Assembly (NCBI GenBank): GCA_963762315.1
Contig: CAVXKO010000007.1
Span: forward strand, 814,253 to 878,252
DNA: 64,000 bases
Direction of reading: 5' to 3'
Origin: RPQJ01 sp963762315
GTDB lineage: Bacteria > Pseudomonadota > Gammaproteobacteria > Steroidobacterales > Steroidobacteraceae
Shown one piece after another: positions 1 through 7,872 of the stretch (the first letter of the stretch is position 1; each line of letters opens with the position of its first letter). A program made the translations under genes and the position numbers. Under the pieces are notes generated by a model. That model saw only the letters and a program-made list of their open reading frames with translations. It searched no databases and was not told where the DNA came from.

Positions 1-2
1 CC

Positions 3-386
3 GCCGATCGACTTGGCGACGGGCCGCAGTGCCCGGCCTGCCACACGAAGCTGTTCGACGGCCATCCGGTCGAACTGACCGATGCGAATTTCGCGCGCCA
101 CGTGTCGGACGGCGACCTCCCCGTCGTCGTCGATTTCTGGGCACCGTGGTGCGGCCCATGCCGGATGATGGCGCCCGTGTTCGAGGAAGCGGCGCGGCGC
201 ATGGAACCGTCGGCGCGGTTCGCCAAGCTCAATACGGACGAGGCGCAGGAGACGGCCGTGCGTTACGGCATCCGCAGCATTCCGACACTGATGGTGTTCA
301 AGGGCGGCAAGGAAGTGGCGCGCCAGTCGGGCGCGATGGACCCGACGCGCCTGGGCCGCTGGCTGAGCGAGGCGATCAATCGCTGA
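3..386 (+). CDS. trxC: thioredoxin TrxC (thioredoxin 2), 5' end missing
   Basis: Cytoplasmic thiol-disulfide oxidoreductase. The reading frame is open from the window edge (frame 3) and the start codon lies upstream. The first visible residues hold a Cys-Pro-Ala-Cys pair (about nt 30-41), the second half of the four-cysteine zinc ribbon that separates TrxC from TrxA. The thioredoxin fold follows, with the active site WCGPC at nt 147-161 and the conserved cis-proline region SIPTLMVFKGG near the end. The 127 visible residues, against about 140 in the family, mean that only some 15 N-terminal residues, including the first CxxC, are cut off. The family reduces protein disulfides using thioredoxin reductase and is often induced by oxidative stress. 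A palindromic repeat follows the stop codon directly. Confidence 0.93.
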   Translation, partial: ADRLGDGPQCPACHTKLFDGHPVELTDANFARHVSDGDLPVVVDFWAPWCGPCRMMAPVFEEAARRMEPSARFAKLNTDEAQETAVRYGIRSIPTLMVFKGGKEVARQSGAMDPTRLGRWLSEAINR

Positions 387-388
387 AG

Positions 389-500
389 AGCCCTCTCCCG
401 CTTGCGGGAGAGGGCACGAGCATCGACGCGAGAGCGGCGATGCGAGGGGTGAGGGTCCGCTCCCTCTCCCGCTTGCGGGAGAGGGCTGGGGTGAGGGTCG
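389..500. repeat. two CTCTCCCG palindromic (REP-like) repeats
   Basis: Two copies of the palindrome CCCTCTCCCGCTTGCGGGAG (continuing AGGG) lie about 70 bases apart between trxC and the convergent small membrane gene. The second is followed by the GGGGTGAGGGT extension seen with most copies in this window. The placement between convergent genes suggests a terminator or mRNA-stabilising role. Confidence 0.8.
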
Positions 501-701
501 TTAACTGATCTTCGTCGCGCAGGTGCTGATGCCGAACGGCAGGTAGGCCGGGCAAAAGCGGAACGTGCCCGTGAGGATCGGCACGATGCCGAGCAGCCCC
601 CAGTAGCGCGCATTGCCCTCGAGCACGAAGAACAGCGACAACACCGCGATGCCGACGACGATGCGCAGGATTCGATCGATTCCACCGACGTTTGCGGTCA
701 T
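501..701 (-). CDS. DUF2892 (YgaP-like) small inner-membrane protein
   Basis: A 66-residue protein with two hydrophobic segments (about residues 9-27 and 34-55). It ends in a CPAYLPFGISTC block, matching the DUF2892/YgaP transmembrane family, where a Cys-Pro and a Gly-x-Ser/Thr-Cys motif close the second helix. I chose the ATG at 701 because an AGAGGGG ribosome-binding site sits 5-6 bases upstream; a longer frame reaches 737 without one. The function is unknown. In other proteins this domain is fused to rhodanese modules, so a role near sulfur or thiol chemistry is possible but unproven. It converges with trxC. Confidence 0.75.
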   Translation of the reverse strand: MTANVGGIDRILRIVVGIAVLSLFFVLEGNARYWGLLGIVPILTGTFRFCPAYLPFGISTCATKIS

Positions 702-926
702 GTTGATCCCCTCTGGATTGAAAGGTCCGGTCCCCACGGTGGGCCGGCATGGAGGGGATACTACCGGGTGAGGCCCTGCGGTTCAGTAACCAAAGTCACC
801 CACGCCGTCATCCCGACCCCTTCGTTGCGCACCTCGCCTGGCCATCCGGTCATTGATCCGGATGCGCTTTCCACCGTAACGTCCGGTGCTGGCGGTCGCC
901 GGAACGGCCGCACAAGGAGGCCTTTC

Positions 927-1271
927 TTGACCGCATTTCGCATGTTGCTCGTCGTGCTCTGGGTGATCATTTTTGGATACACGGCCATCGTGATCGCCAA
1001 CCACGGCGTGGGTCTGCTCGACGTCTTCTTCGGGGACATGGCGGCGATGGGCTGGCCCGGCCAGTTCAACCTCGATTTCACGAGCCTGCTGACGCTTTCA
1101 GCGCTGTGGGTTGCTTGGCGTCACCAGTTTTCGAGTGCAGGGCTGATGCTCGGTTTGCTCGCGTTCTTCGGCGGCGGCCTTTTCCTGACGGCCTATCTCT
1201 TCATCGTCAGCATCCAGGGAAAGGGTGACATGAAGGAATTGCTGATGGGAAAGGCGCGGGCAGCAGGGTAG
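927..1271 (+). CDS. hypothetical integral membrane protein
   Basis: About 114 residues starting at a TTG (927) with a strong AAGGAGG ribosome-binding site 6-7 bases upstream; the next in-frame ATG is at 942. Three hydrophobic stretches are visible: roughly residues 6-25, 50-62 and 70-98. The C-terminal tail is short, basic and soluble. I do not recognise the family. The frame continues upstream to 768, but that stretch lacks membrane character and a ribosome-binding site, so it was not used. A GACGTTCC/GGAACGTC hairpin follows the stop codon. Confidence 0.6.
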   Translation: MTAFRMLLVVLWVIIFGYTAIVIANHGVGLLDVFFGDMAAMGWPGQFNLDFTSLLTLSALWVAWRHQFSSAGLMLGLLAFFGGGLFLTAYLFIVSIQGKGDMKELLMGKARAAG

Positions 1272-1283
1272 GCTCGCGTCGTG

Positions 1284-1303
1284 GACGTTCCAGCCGGAAC
1301 GTC
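1284..1303. repeat. GACGTTCC hairpin repeat, copy 1
   Basis: A perfect 8-base inverted repeat, GACGTTCC-agcc-GGAACGTC, 12 bases after the stop codon of the membrane-protein gene and followed by AAGTT. Related hairpins lie at 7188-7206 and 49431-49450, always just past the end of a gene. Confidence 0.6.
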
Positions 1304-1351
1304 AAGTTGTGCTATTCAATCAAATTTCCGCGTAAACGTCCGAGTTCGGCC

Positions 1352-2941
1352 GAGGCTGTGTGAAAACCCGGCACTAAAAGCTAACATTTCATCGTGTTCC
1401 CGCTCCAGAGATTTCTATGAGCCGGTTCATCGATGAAGCCGACCGATCGCAGGGGACGCTGCTTCCCGAGACGCTCGACGAGTACGTCGCCGAGGAGAAC
1501 CCGGTCCGGGTGATCGAGGCGTTCGTGGCGGCCCTGGACTTGGCGAGCCTCGGCTTCGCGGGGGTCGAGCCGAAGGCGACGGGCCGCCCGGCCTATCACC
1601 CGGCGACGATGCTCAAGATCTATCTCTACGGGTATCTCAACCGCATCCAGTCGACACGCCGGCTGGAGCAGGAGGCCCGCCGCAACCTCGAGTTGATGTG
1701 GCTGGTCGGGCGCCTGGCGCCCGACTTCAAGACGCTGGCTGACTTCCGCACCGGCAACACGGCGGCGATCAAGAACGTGTGCCGCGAGTTCATCGTGCTG
1801 TGCCGCCGCTGGAACCTGTTCAACGAGGCGACGGTGGCGATCGACGGCAGCAAGTTCAAGGCGGTAAACCACCGCGATCGCAACTTCACCCAAGCCAAGA
1901 TGAAGATGCGGATGCAACTGGTCGAGCAGAGCATCGTCGAGTACCTCGAGCAGCTCGATCGGATGGATCGCAAGGAGACGCCGAGCACGCCGCTCAAGGC
2001 GGCCCGGCTCAAGGATCGGATCGCGACGCTGAAGGACGAGATGGGCCGTCTCGAAGGGCTGAAGACGCGGATGGAAGCCTCGCCCGACGGCCAGGTGTCG
2101 CTGACCGATCCCGATGCACGATCGATGGCGAGCCAGGGCAAGGGCACCGGCATCGTCGGCTACAACGTGCAGACGGCGGTCGATGCCGAGCACCACCTGA
2201 TCGTGGCTCACGAAGTGACGAACGTCGGCTCGGATCGTGCGCAGCTGAAGCGGATGGCCGATCAGGCCCGCGAGGCACTTGGCACGGAGGGGCTGACCGC
2301 GGTGGCCGATCGGGGCTACTACAGCGGTGAGCAGATCAAAGCCTGTGCAGACGCTGGTATGGAGCCGCTGGTGCCGAAGGTCATGACCTCCAGCAGTGCG
2401 GCCGAGGGTCGCTACGGCAAGAGCGACTTCGCTTACGAACCCGACACCGACACGTTCCGCTGTCCAGCGGGCCAGCAGGCGACCTACCGGATGACGAGCG
2501 TCGAGCACGGCATGGCGATCCGGGTCTACTGGTCGTCGGCGTGCAAGCGCTGCGAGCTGCGGGCGAAGTGCACGACCGCCGACTACCGCCGGATCCGTCG
2601 CTGGGAGCACGAGGCCGTGCTGGACACGATGCAAAGTCGGCTCGATGCGCACCCCGAAGCGATGACGGTGAGACGCAGCACCGCCGAGCATCCGTTCGGG
2701 ACGATCAAAGCCTGGATGGGCGCCACCCACTTCTTGTGTCGGCGACTACCGAGGGTGAGCGCCGAGATGAGCTTGCACGTCCTAGCGTACAACCTGAAGC
2801 GAGTGATGAAGATCATGGGAGCCGGGCCCATGATCGAGGCGCTGCGCGCCTGATCGGGCCCGGCTTATGATCTGATCGGAAAGGATCGGGTCCGTTGGCT
2901 GACTGGACTGTCGATGCCGCGGTGAGTTATCACACAGTCTC
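1352..2941 (+). mobile_element. IS1182-family insertion sequence, complete
   Basis: The ends are imperfect inverted repeats: left GAGGCTGTGTGAAAAC (1352-1367), right (complement) GAGACTGTGTGATAAC ending at 2941. A GGCC tetranucleotide flanks both ends (1348-1351 and 2942-2945), consistent with a 4-base palindromic target that was duplicated. The 1590-base element carries one intact transposase and nothing else, so it looks potentially active. Confidence 0.85.
1417..2853 (+). CDS. IS1182-family transposase
   Basis: A 478-residue DDE transposase filling the insertion sequence. The N-terminal DUF772-type domain (about residues 60-115, with the HPATMLKIYLYGYLNRIQST core) precedes the RNase H-like catalytic core. 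Likely catalytic residues are D143 (AIDGSKFKAV), D298 (VADRGYY) and E424 (TAEHPFGTIK). A helical insertion rich in charged residues lies at about 155-225. A cysteine cluster (C349, C376, C379, C385) resembles the zinc-ribbon region of the family. The frame is intact and full length. It catalyses cut-and-paste movement of the surrounding element; the left inverted repeat lies 50 bases upstream of the ATG. Confidence 0.93.
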   Translation: MSRFIDEADRSQGTLLPETLDEYVAEENPVRVIEAFVAALDLASLGFAGVEPKATGRPAYHPATMLKIYLYGYLNRIQSTRRLEQEARRNLELMWLVGRLAPDFKTLADFRTGNTAAIKNVCREFIVLCRRWNLFNEATVAIDGSKFKAVNHRDRNFTQAKMKMRMQLVEQSIVEYLEQLDRMDRKETPSTPLKAARLKDRIATLKDEMGRLEGLKTRMEASPDGQVSLTDPDARSMASQGKGTGIVGYNVQTAVDAEHHLIVAHEVTNVGSDRAQLKRMADQAREALGTEGLTAVADRGYYSGEQIKACADAGMEPLVPKVMTSSSAAEGRYGKSDFAYEPDTDTFRCPAGQQATYRMTSVEHGMAIRVYWSSACKRCELRAKCTTADYRRIRRWEHEAVLDTMQSRLDAHPEAMTVRRSTAEHPFGTIKAWMGATHFLCRRLPRVSAEMSLHVLAYNLKRVMKIMGAGPMIEALRA

Positions 2942-3118
2942 GGCCAGGAGCGGCCCTTCAGGCCATCAACTGAGTGGCCTTGAAGCGGTCATTGCGTCGA
3001 TGTGCTGCACCGCTCTTTGGTACCCGCCCAGAATCGTTGCGAACTCTTCGCATTCAGCCGCTCTGAACGCCGCTGCCGGGGCAATGTCGCTAAACTCGGA
3101 GCCCGAGGGAGCGCGACA

Positions 3119-5305
3119 GTGACCGACGCGCCGACAGAGCGTGAAGGCGACGGCGCCTGGACCAAGCTGCGCCGCCGCAAGGTGGTGCAGTGGGGCATTG
3201 CCTATTTGGCCGGCGCGTGGGCGCTGCTGCAGGGGATCGGATTCGCGGCGGACGCCTTTGCCTGGCCTAGTGCGATCAAGCAGGTTGCGCTGCTGCTGCT
3301 CCTGATTGGTTTGCCGATTGTCCTCGTCCTTGCCTGGTACCACGGCGATCGCGGCGAGCAGCGAGTCAGCCGCTCGGAACTCGCGATCCTCACGCTGCTG
3401 TTCTTGCTTGGAGGTGGTGGGCTCTGGCTCTACGGGCAGCGTAGTCAGCCAACAACCGCCGTCGCTAACTCGGCAAAGCCCCCTGCCACCAGCGATGCCC
3501 GGCCATCGATCGCGGTCCTGCCCTTCGAGAATCGCAGCGCCAGGCAGGACGACGCCTTCTTCGTCGACGGCATCCACGACGACATCCTGACGCAGCTCTC
3601 CAAGGTGAGCGCGCTCAAGGTCATCTCGCGCACGTCTGTCGAGCGCTTCCGTGACACCAAGCTGCCGCTCCAAGACGTGGCGAAGCAACTTGGGGTGAAG
3701 AGCATCCTCGAAGGCGGTGTGCAGCGCGCGGGCGACCGGGTGCGCATCAACGTGCAACTGATCGACACGGGCACGGACGCGCACCTGTGGGCCGAGAGCT
3801 ACGACCGCGAACTCACCGCCGCCAACATCTTTGCCATCCAGAGCGAAGTGGCGGCGGCGATCGCCGGGGCGCTCAAGGCGACGCTGACCGCCGGCGAGAA
3901 GGCGCGCATGGACGCGGTGCCGACCCAGAACCTGGAAGCCTGGGAAAACTACCAGCTCGGGCGGCAGCGGATAGCGAAGCGCACCGGCACCGGATTCACC
4001 GAGGCGGAGCGGTACTTCCGCAAGGCGACCGAACTGGATCCGAATTTCGCGCTCGCGTACGCGGGGCTGGCGGATTCGCTGGCGGTGCGCTTGGACTACA
4101 CCGACGCACCCCGCGCTGCCACCCTCGATCGAGCCCAGGCGGCAGTCGACACCGCGCTGAAGCTGGACCCGGGCCTCGCTGACGCATGGGCCTCGGCTGG
4201 ACTGATCGAGTGGAACAGCGGTCACCTCGACCGTGCCGAGGAGAGGTTTCGCCGGGCCATCGACCTCAATCCGAACCACTCCATGGCGCTCAAGTTCTAT
4301 GGGGCCTTGCTGCTTGATCTGGGTCGCATCGACGAGAGTGTCCCGTACCTCGAACGGGCAGCGGGGCTGGATCCGCTGTCGGCGATCATCCAGATCAATC
4401 TCGGCGTCGCACTGGTAGCGCAGGAGCGGTTCGAGGCCGCCGCGGGCCGCTACCGACGGGCGATCGAGATCGATCCGCTGATGCCGTTGTCGTACATAAA
4501 CCTGGCTATGCTCGCCGCGTTTGCAATGGACGATTTCGTGACGGCGGTGCCGCTGGCGGAGAAGGCGGTCGCGCTCGACCCGGACAGCCCTATTTCAACC
4601 GTCGTGGTGGCGTGGCTGTACGGGGTGCTGGGAGACGACGCGTCATTCGACCGGGTGCTGCGACTGGCGGAAGGGCGCTGGCCCGACAACGCGTGGGTGA
4701 ACGCGTTGCTCGCGTTCCGTGATCTGCAAGGTGGCGACAGGAACGGGGCCGAGCGGCACGCCCGACGCGCACTGGAGGCGGACCCTCGAGATGGGGGCGC
4801 ATTGCGGCTACTCGGCGTCATCGACTATCGCGAAGGCAGGTATGCCGAGTCCGTGGCGCGCTATTGGAAGGCGTATCCGGAGCTGTCCTCGGCTACACCG
4901 CGCGTCGATGCATCGAATTTCGAAACGGCGGTCGACATGGTCCCGGCTTTGCAGAAGCTGGGCAGGACTGACGAAGCCCGCGCCTTGCTGGCCGGCAGTG
5001 AGAAGGTCATGGCCAAGCTGCCGCTGCTCGGGGCCGGGCTCGGGTCGCGTGGTCGCGCGCCGCACGACGCACGAGCGCTGGCGCTGCGCGGCCGCAAGCA
5101 GCAGGCACTCACCGCGTTGCGGGCGGCGGAACGGGCAGGCTGGCGCGACTCTCGCGACGTTGACCCGGCCTTCGACTCGATCCGCGACGAGCCGGAGTTC
5201 AAGGCGATCTTCGCCGACATCGAACGCGACATGGCGCGCCAGCGTGCCGAGCTCGCGAAGCGGCCGAAGGACTCGCCGCTCGATCCCGAAGAGTCCAAGC
5301 CGTGA
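3119..5305 (+). CDS. TolB-like/TPR membrane protein 1
   Basis: About 728 residues. The N-terminus has a basic LRRRKVVQWG motif, then three hydrophobic segments within the first ~110 residues, which anchor it in the inner membrane. A TolB/FlgO-like domain follows (SIAVLPFENRS ... LWAESYDREL, about residues 130-250), then tetratricopeptide repeats to about residue 600 (for example PNFALAYAGLADSLA). I chose GTG 3119: a GAGGGA ribosome-binding site precedes it, and the downstream paralogue starts the same way (GTG ACC). This architecture is known from many uncharacterised signalling-type proteins in which the cytoplasmic cyclase or DNA-binding domain is absent, as here. The stop overlaps the start of the next gene by four bases. 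The insertion sequence ends 177 bases upstream. Confidence 0.8.
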   Translation: MTDAPTEREGDGAWTKLRRRKVVQWGIAYLAGAWALLQGIGFAADAFAWPSAIKQVALLLLLIGLPIVLVLAWYHGDRGEQRVSRSELAILTLLFLLGGGGLWLYGQRSQPTTAVANSAKPPATSDARPSIAVLPFENRSARQDDAFFVDGIHDDILTQLSKVSALKVISRTSVERFRDTKLPLQDVAKQLGVKSILEGGVQRAGDRVRINVQLIDTGTDAHLWAESYDRELTAANIFAIQSEVAAAIAGALKATLTAGEKARMDAVPTQNLEAWENYQLGRQRIAKRTGTGFTEAERYFRKATELDPNFALAYAGLADSLAVRLDYTDAPRAATLDRAQAAVDTALKLDPGLADAWASAGLIEWNSGHLDRAEERFRRAIDLNPNHSMALKFYGALLLDLGRIDESVPYLERAAGLDPLSAIIQINLGVALVAQERFEAAAGRYRRAIEIDPLMPLSYINLAMLAAFAMDDFVTAVPLAEKAVALDPDSPISTVVVAWLYGVLGDDASFDRVLRLAEGRWPDNAWVNALLAFRDLQGGDRNGAERHARRALEADPRDGGALRLLGVIDYREGRYAESVARYWKAYPELSSATPRVDASNFETAVDMVPALQKLGRTDEARALLAGSEKVMAKLPLLGAGLGSRGRAPHDARALALRGRKQQALTALRAAERAGWRDSRDVDPAFDSIRDEPEFKAIFADIERDMARQRAELAKRPKDSPLDPEESKP

Positions 5306-7065
5306 CCGCGGGGCCACAGGACGAGGTGGGCGACAACCTCTGGAGCCGACTGCGCCGCCGCAAGGTCGTGCAATGGGGGCTGGCGTACGCCGCAGGCGCG
5401 TGGACCCTCCTGCAGGTCATCGAGTATCTCGGCGAGACCTACGCTTGGCCGCCGGCGATCCGCCAGATTGTCACGCCTGCGCTGGCACTCGGATCCCTTC
5501 TGGTTTTCGTGCTCGCCTGGTACCACGGCGATCGGGGCGAGCAGAAGGTCTCGCGACCCGAGCTCGCGATCCTCGCAACAATCGTCGCGTTCGTCGGCGG
5601 CACGCTGTGGTGGTACGTGTCGCGCATTGACGAGAGCGCCTGGGTCGCGGACACCGCTGTGCCCGCCATAAAGCACGCCTTGCCGGCCGACGCCGCGTCC
5701 ATTGCGGTGCTGCCGTTCCTGGACATGAGCCCCGGCAAGGACCAGGAGTACTTTGCCGACGGCATGTCCGAGGAAGTGCTCAACCTCCTCTCGCAGCTCC
5801 CGCAGCTGCACGTGATGGCCCGCACATCATCATTCTCATTCAAGGGCAAAGAGGTAGACATTGCGACCGTGGCGAGGACACTCAATGTCGCGCACGTGCT
5901 CGAAGGCAGCGTGCGCAAATCAGGTGACACGGTGAGGATCACCGCGCAGCTCATCCGTGCATCGGACAGTTCGCACCTGTGGTCGCAGACCTACGACCGC
6001 AAACTCACCGACGTGTTCAAGGTACAGGACGAGATCGCGCGGGCAGTGGTTGCGGCGCTGCAGGTGAAACTGATGCCGGCGGAGCAGAAACGCCTTGCGA
6101 CTGCACCAACGGTCAATGCGGAGGCGTACGACGCGTATCTCAAGGGCCTGTATCACCTTTACAAGCTGTCGCCAGAAGGATTCGACATCGCCGAACACTA
6201 TTTTGAACTGGTGCTCGCCAAGGACCCGGGCTATGCGCGTGCCCATGCCGGTATCGCGCTGCTCTGGATGGCTCGGAACCAGATGGGACTTACGCCGCCG
6301 GCGGAAGGCGTGCCGAAAGCCAAGTCGGCTGCGCTCAAAGCGGTCGAGCTGGACGATTCGCTTCCCGACGCGCATTACGTGCTGGCCATCGTCTACGCCT
6401 GGGCCGACTGGAACTGGCCAGCTGCCGAGCGGGAATTCAGGCGAGCCATCCAACTCAAGCCCGGTTTCGCGGAAGCCCATGCTTACTACGCGCACCTGCT
6501 GATCATCCTGCACCGTCCGGACGAAGCCATGGTCGAAGCCCGGCGCTCGCTGGAGCTGGATCCATTCAATGGGCTCCTGCGGGCGCTATACGGCGTGGAC
6601 CTGATTTTCGTACACCAGTACGACGCCGCAATTTCGGAGATCAACAGGGCGCTTAGCGCCGACCCCGGTTCGGCTTTTGCGCTCGGAGTTTTGGTCTCCG
6701 CACATCATCACAAGCGGGGGCACAAGCAGGCGCTCGATGCGTTCAAGCGCTACGCGAGCGCAGCGGGCTACGTCGAAATGACGCGCTTTCTGGCGCAGAA
6801 CGCGACGGACGCGGACTACAGCGAGACGATGCACGGGGCCGCCGAGGCGCTCGAGACGCGGTCCCGGACGACGTTCGTGCTGCCAACCGAGATTGCGATC
6901 TGGCATTGCTATGCCGGCGACGGGGAACGGTGCCTGTACTGGTTGGAGCGGGCGTACGAGGTCCGGGACCCCAATTTGCCTTATCTCTGGAGTCCGGACT
7001 ATGACTCGGTACGCAGCGACCCGCGATTCATCGATCTGCTGACGCGGATGAGGCTGCCGGACTGA
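5302..7065 (+). CDS. TolB-like/TPR membrane protein 2
   Basis: A 587-residue paralogue of the preceding gene. It begins with GTG overlapping that gene's TGA, so the two are translationally coupled. Both share the LRRRKVVQWG start, the AWYHGDRGEQ loop and three early hydrophobic segments. The TolB-like domain (SIAVLPFLDMSPGKDQEYFADG ... SHLWSQTYDRKL, split over about residues 130-250) is closer to the family consensus than in protein 1. A shorter TPR region follows (about 270-560). No catalytic motif is visible. The family probably works as a scaffold or sensor at the membrane; the function of the pair is unknown. Some 120 bases of non-coding sequence separate it from the convergent repeat and regulator gene. 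Confidence 0.82.
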   Translation: MTAGPQDEVGDNLWSRLRRRKVVQWGLAYAAGAWTLLQVIEYLGETYAWPPAIRQIVTPALALGSLLVFVLAWYHGDRGEQKVSRPELAILATIVAFVGGTLWWYVSRIDESAWVADTAVPAIKHALPADAASIAVLPFLDMSPGKDQEYFADGMSEEVLNLLSQLPQLHVMARTSSFSFKGKEVDIATVARTLNVAHVLEGSVRKSGDTVRITAQLIRASDSSHLWSQTYDRKLTDVFKVQDEIARAVVAALQVKLMPAEQKRLATAPTVNAEAYDAYLKGLYHLYKLSPEGFDIAEHYFELVLAKDPGYARAHAGIALLWMARNQMGLTPPAEGVPKAKSAALKAVELDDSLPDAHYVLAIVYAWADWNWPAAEREFRRAIQLKPGFAEAHAYYAHLLIILHRPDEAMVEARRSLELDPFNGLLRALYGVDLIFVHQYDAAISEINRALSADPGSAFALGVLVSAHHHKRGHKQALDAFKRYASAAGYVEMTRFLAQNATDADYSETMHGAAEALETRSRTTFVLPTEIAIWHCYAGDGERCLYWLERAYEVRDPNLPYLWSPDYDSVRSDPRFIDLLTRMRLPD

Positions 7066-7187
7066 GTGGGCCGGCGCACATCGGAAAATGGGGATGAATG
7101 TGATGCCCGGAAGCGGCCGCTCGTGACCGTCTCAGAAGGGTCGACTGCTGCCGCCTGACTCGCTTCGCCATTGCGTAGCTAAACTTG

Positions 7188-7206
7188 ACGTTCCGGCGGG
7201 AACGTT
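7188..7206. repeat. GACGTTCC hairpin repeat, copy 2
   Basis: GACGTTCC-ggc-GGGAACGTTC between two convergent genes, six bases past the stop codon of the regulator gene. Read on the minus strand it continues GTCAAG, as copy 1 does on the plus strand. Confidence 0.5.
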
Positions 7207-7212
7207 CCGGCC

Positions 7213-7872
7213 TCACTCCCCGGCCGCGATCTTTCTCAAGCCCTGCGCATCGAGCACCTCGATGGAACCGCGGGCAAGCCTGACGAGACCCTGGTCGGCA
7301 AAGCTGCGCAGCACGCGCGTGACGATCTCGCGCACGCTGCCGAGTTCGTCGGCAAGTTGCTGGTGCGTCGCCTCGATCACCTTGCCGTGCCCGAGCAGCG
7401 CCGTGGCGACACGCCGGTCCAGCCGATGGAAGGCCACGGCCTCGACCAGGCTCATCATCTCCGTCAGCCGTTCGGCGAACAGCCCGAACACGTACTGTCG
7501 AAACGGCGCGTGTTGCGCCATCAATTGCTCGAACACCGGCCGCGGCAGCACGACGAGACGCACGTCGCTTTCGACGATGCCGGTGGCCGGGTAGTCGCTG
7601 CCGCCGACGAGACAGCTGCTGGTGAGCACGCAGCTCTCGCCAGGGCCGACGCGATAGAGCTGCAGTTCGCGCCCCTCGCCCACCTTCGCAACGCGGATCG
7701 AGCCCGACAGCACCAGCGGAAATTGCTCGCACACGGACCCTTCGGCGAACAGCTGCGTGCCGGCCGGGAGGTCCACGACCTGTGCCCTGGACAGCGCGGC
7801 GAAAAGAGCGTGATCCTCGAGACCCGCGAGCGCCGGATACAGCTTCCGGACCTCACCCTGGGGGTCGCTCAT
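7213..7872 (-). CDS. Crp/Fnr-family transcriptional regulator
   Basis: A 219-residue regulator with an N-terminal cyclic-nucleotide-binding-type beta barrel (about residues 10-125; GTQLFAEGSVCEQFPLVLSG) and a C-terminal winged helix (about 150-215; THQQLADELGSVREIVTRVL). The recognition helix SVREIVTRVLR is of the Crp/Fnr type. No N-terminal Fnr four-cysteine cluster is present, so an oxygen-sensing [4Fe-4S] mechanism is unlikely; the ligand cannot be deduced. The ATG overlaps the TGA of pyruvate carboxylase by four bases, so it is the distal gene of a pyc operon. Confidence 0.88.
   Translation of the reverse strand: MSDPQGEVRKLYPALAGLEDHALFAALSRAQVVDLPAGTQLFAEGSVCEQFPLVLSGSIRVAKVGEGRELQLYRVGPGESCVLTSSCLVGGSDYPATGIVESDVRLVVLPRPVFEQLMAQHAPFRQYVFGLFAERLTEMMSLVEAVAFHRLDRRVATALLGHGKVIEATHQQLADELGSVREIVTRVLRSFADQGLVRLARGSIEVLDAQGLRKIAAGE

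Noticed and set aside
2942..3118. Possible extension of the first TolB-like/TPR protein upstream to 3002
   Set aside because: The extra residues are Arg/Cys-rich without family resemblance, and the paralogue and ribosome-binding site both support GTG 3119.
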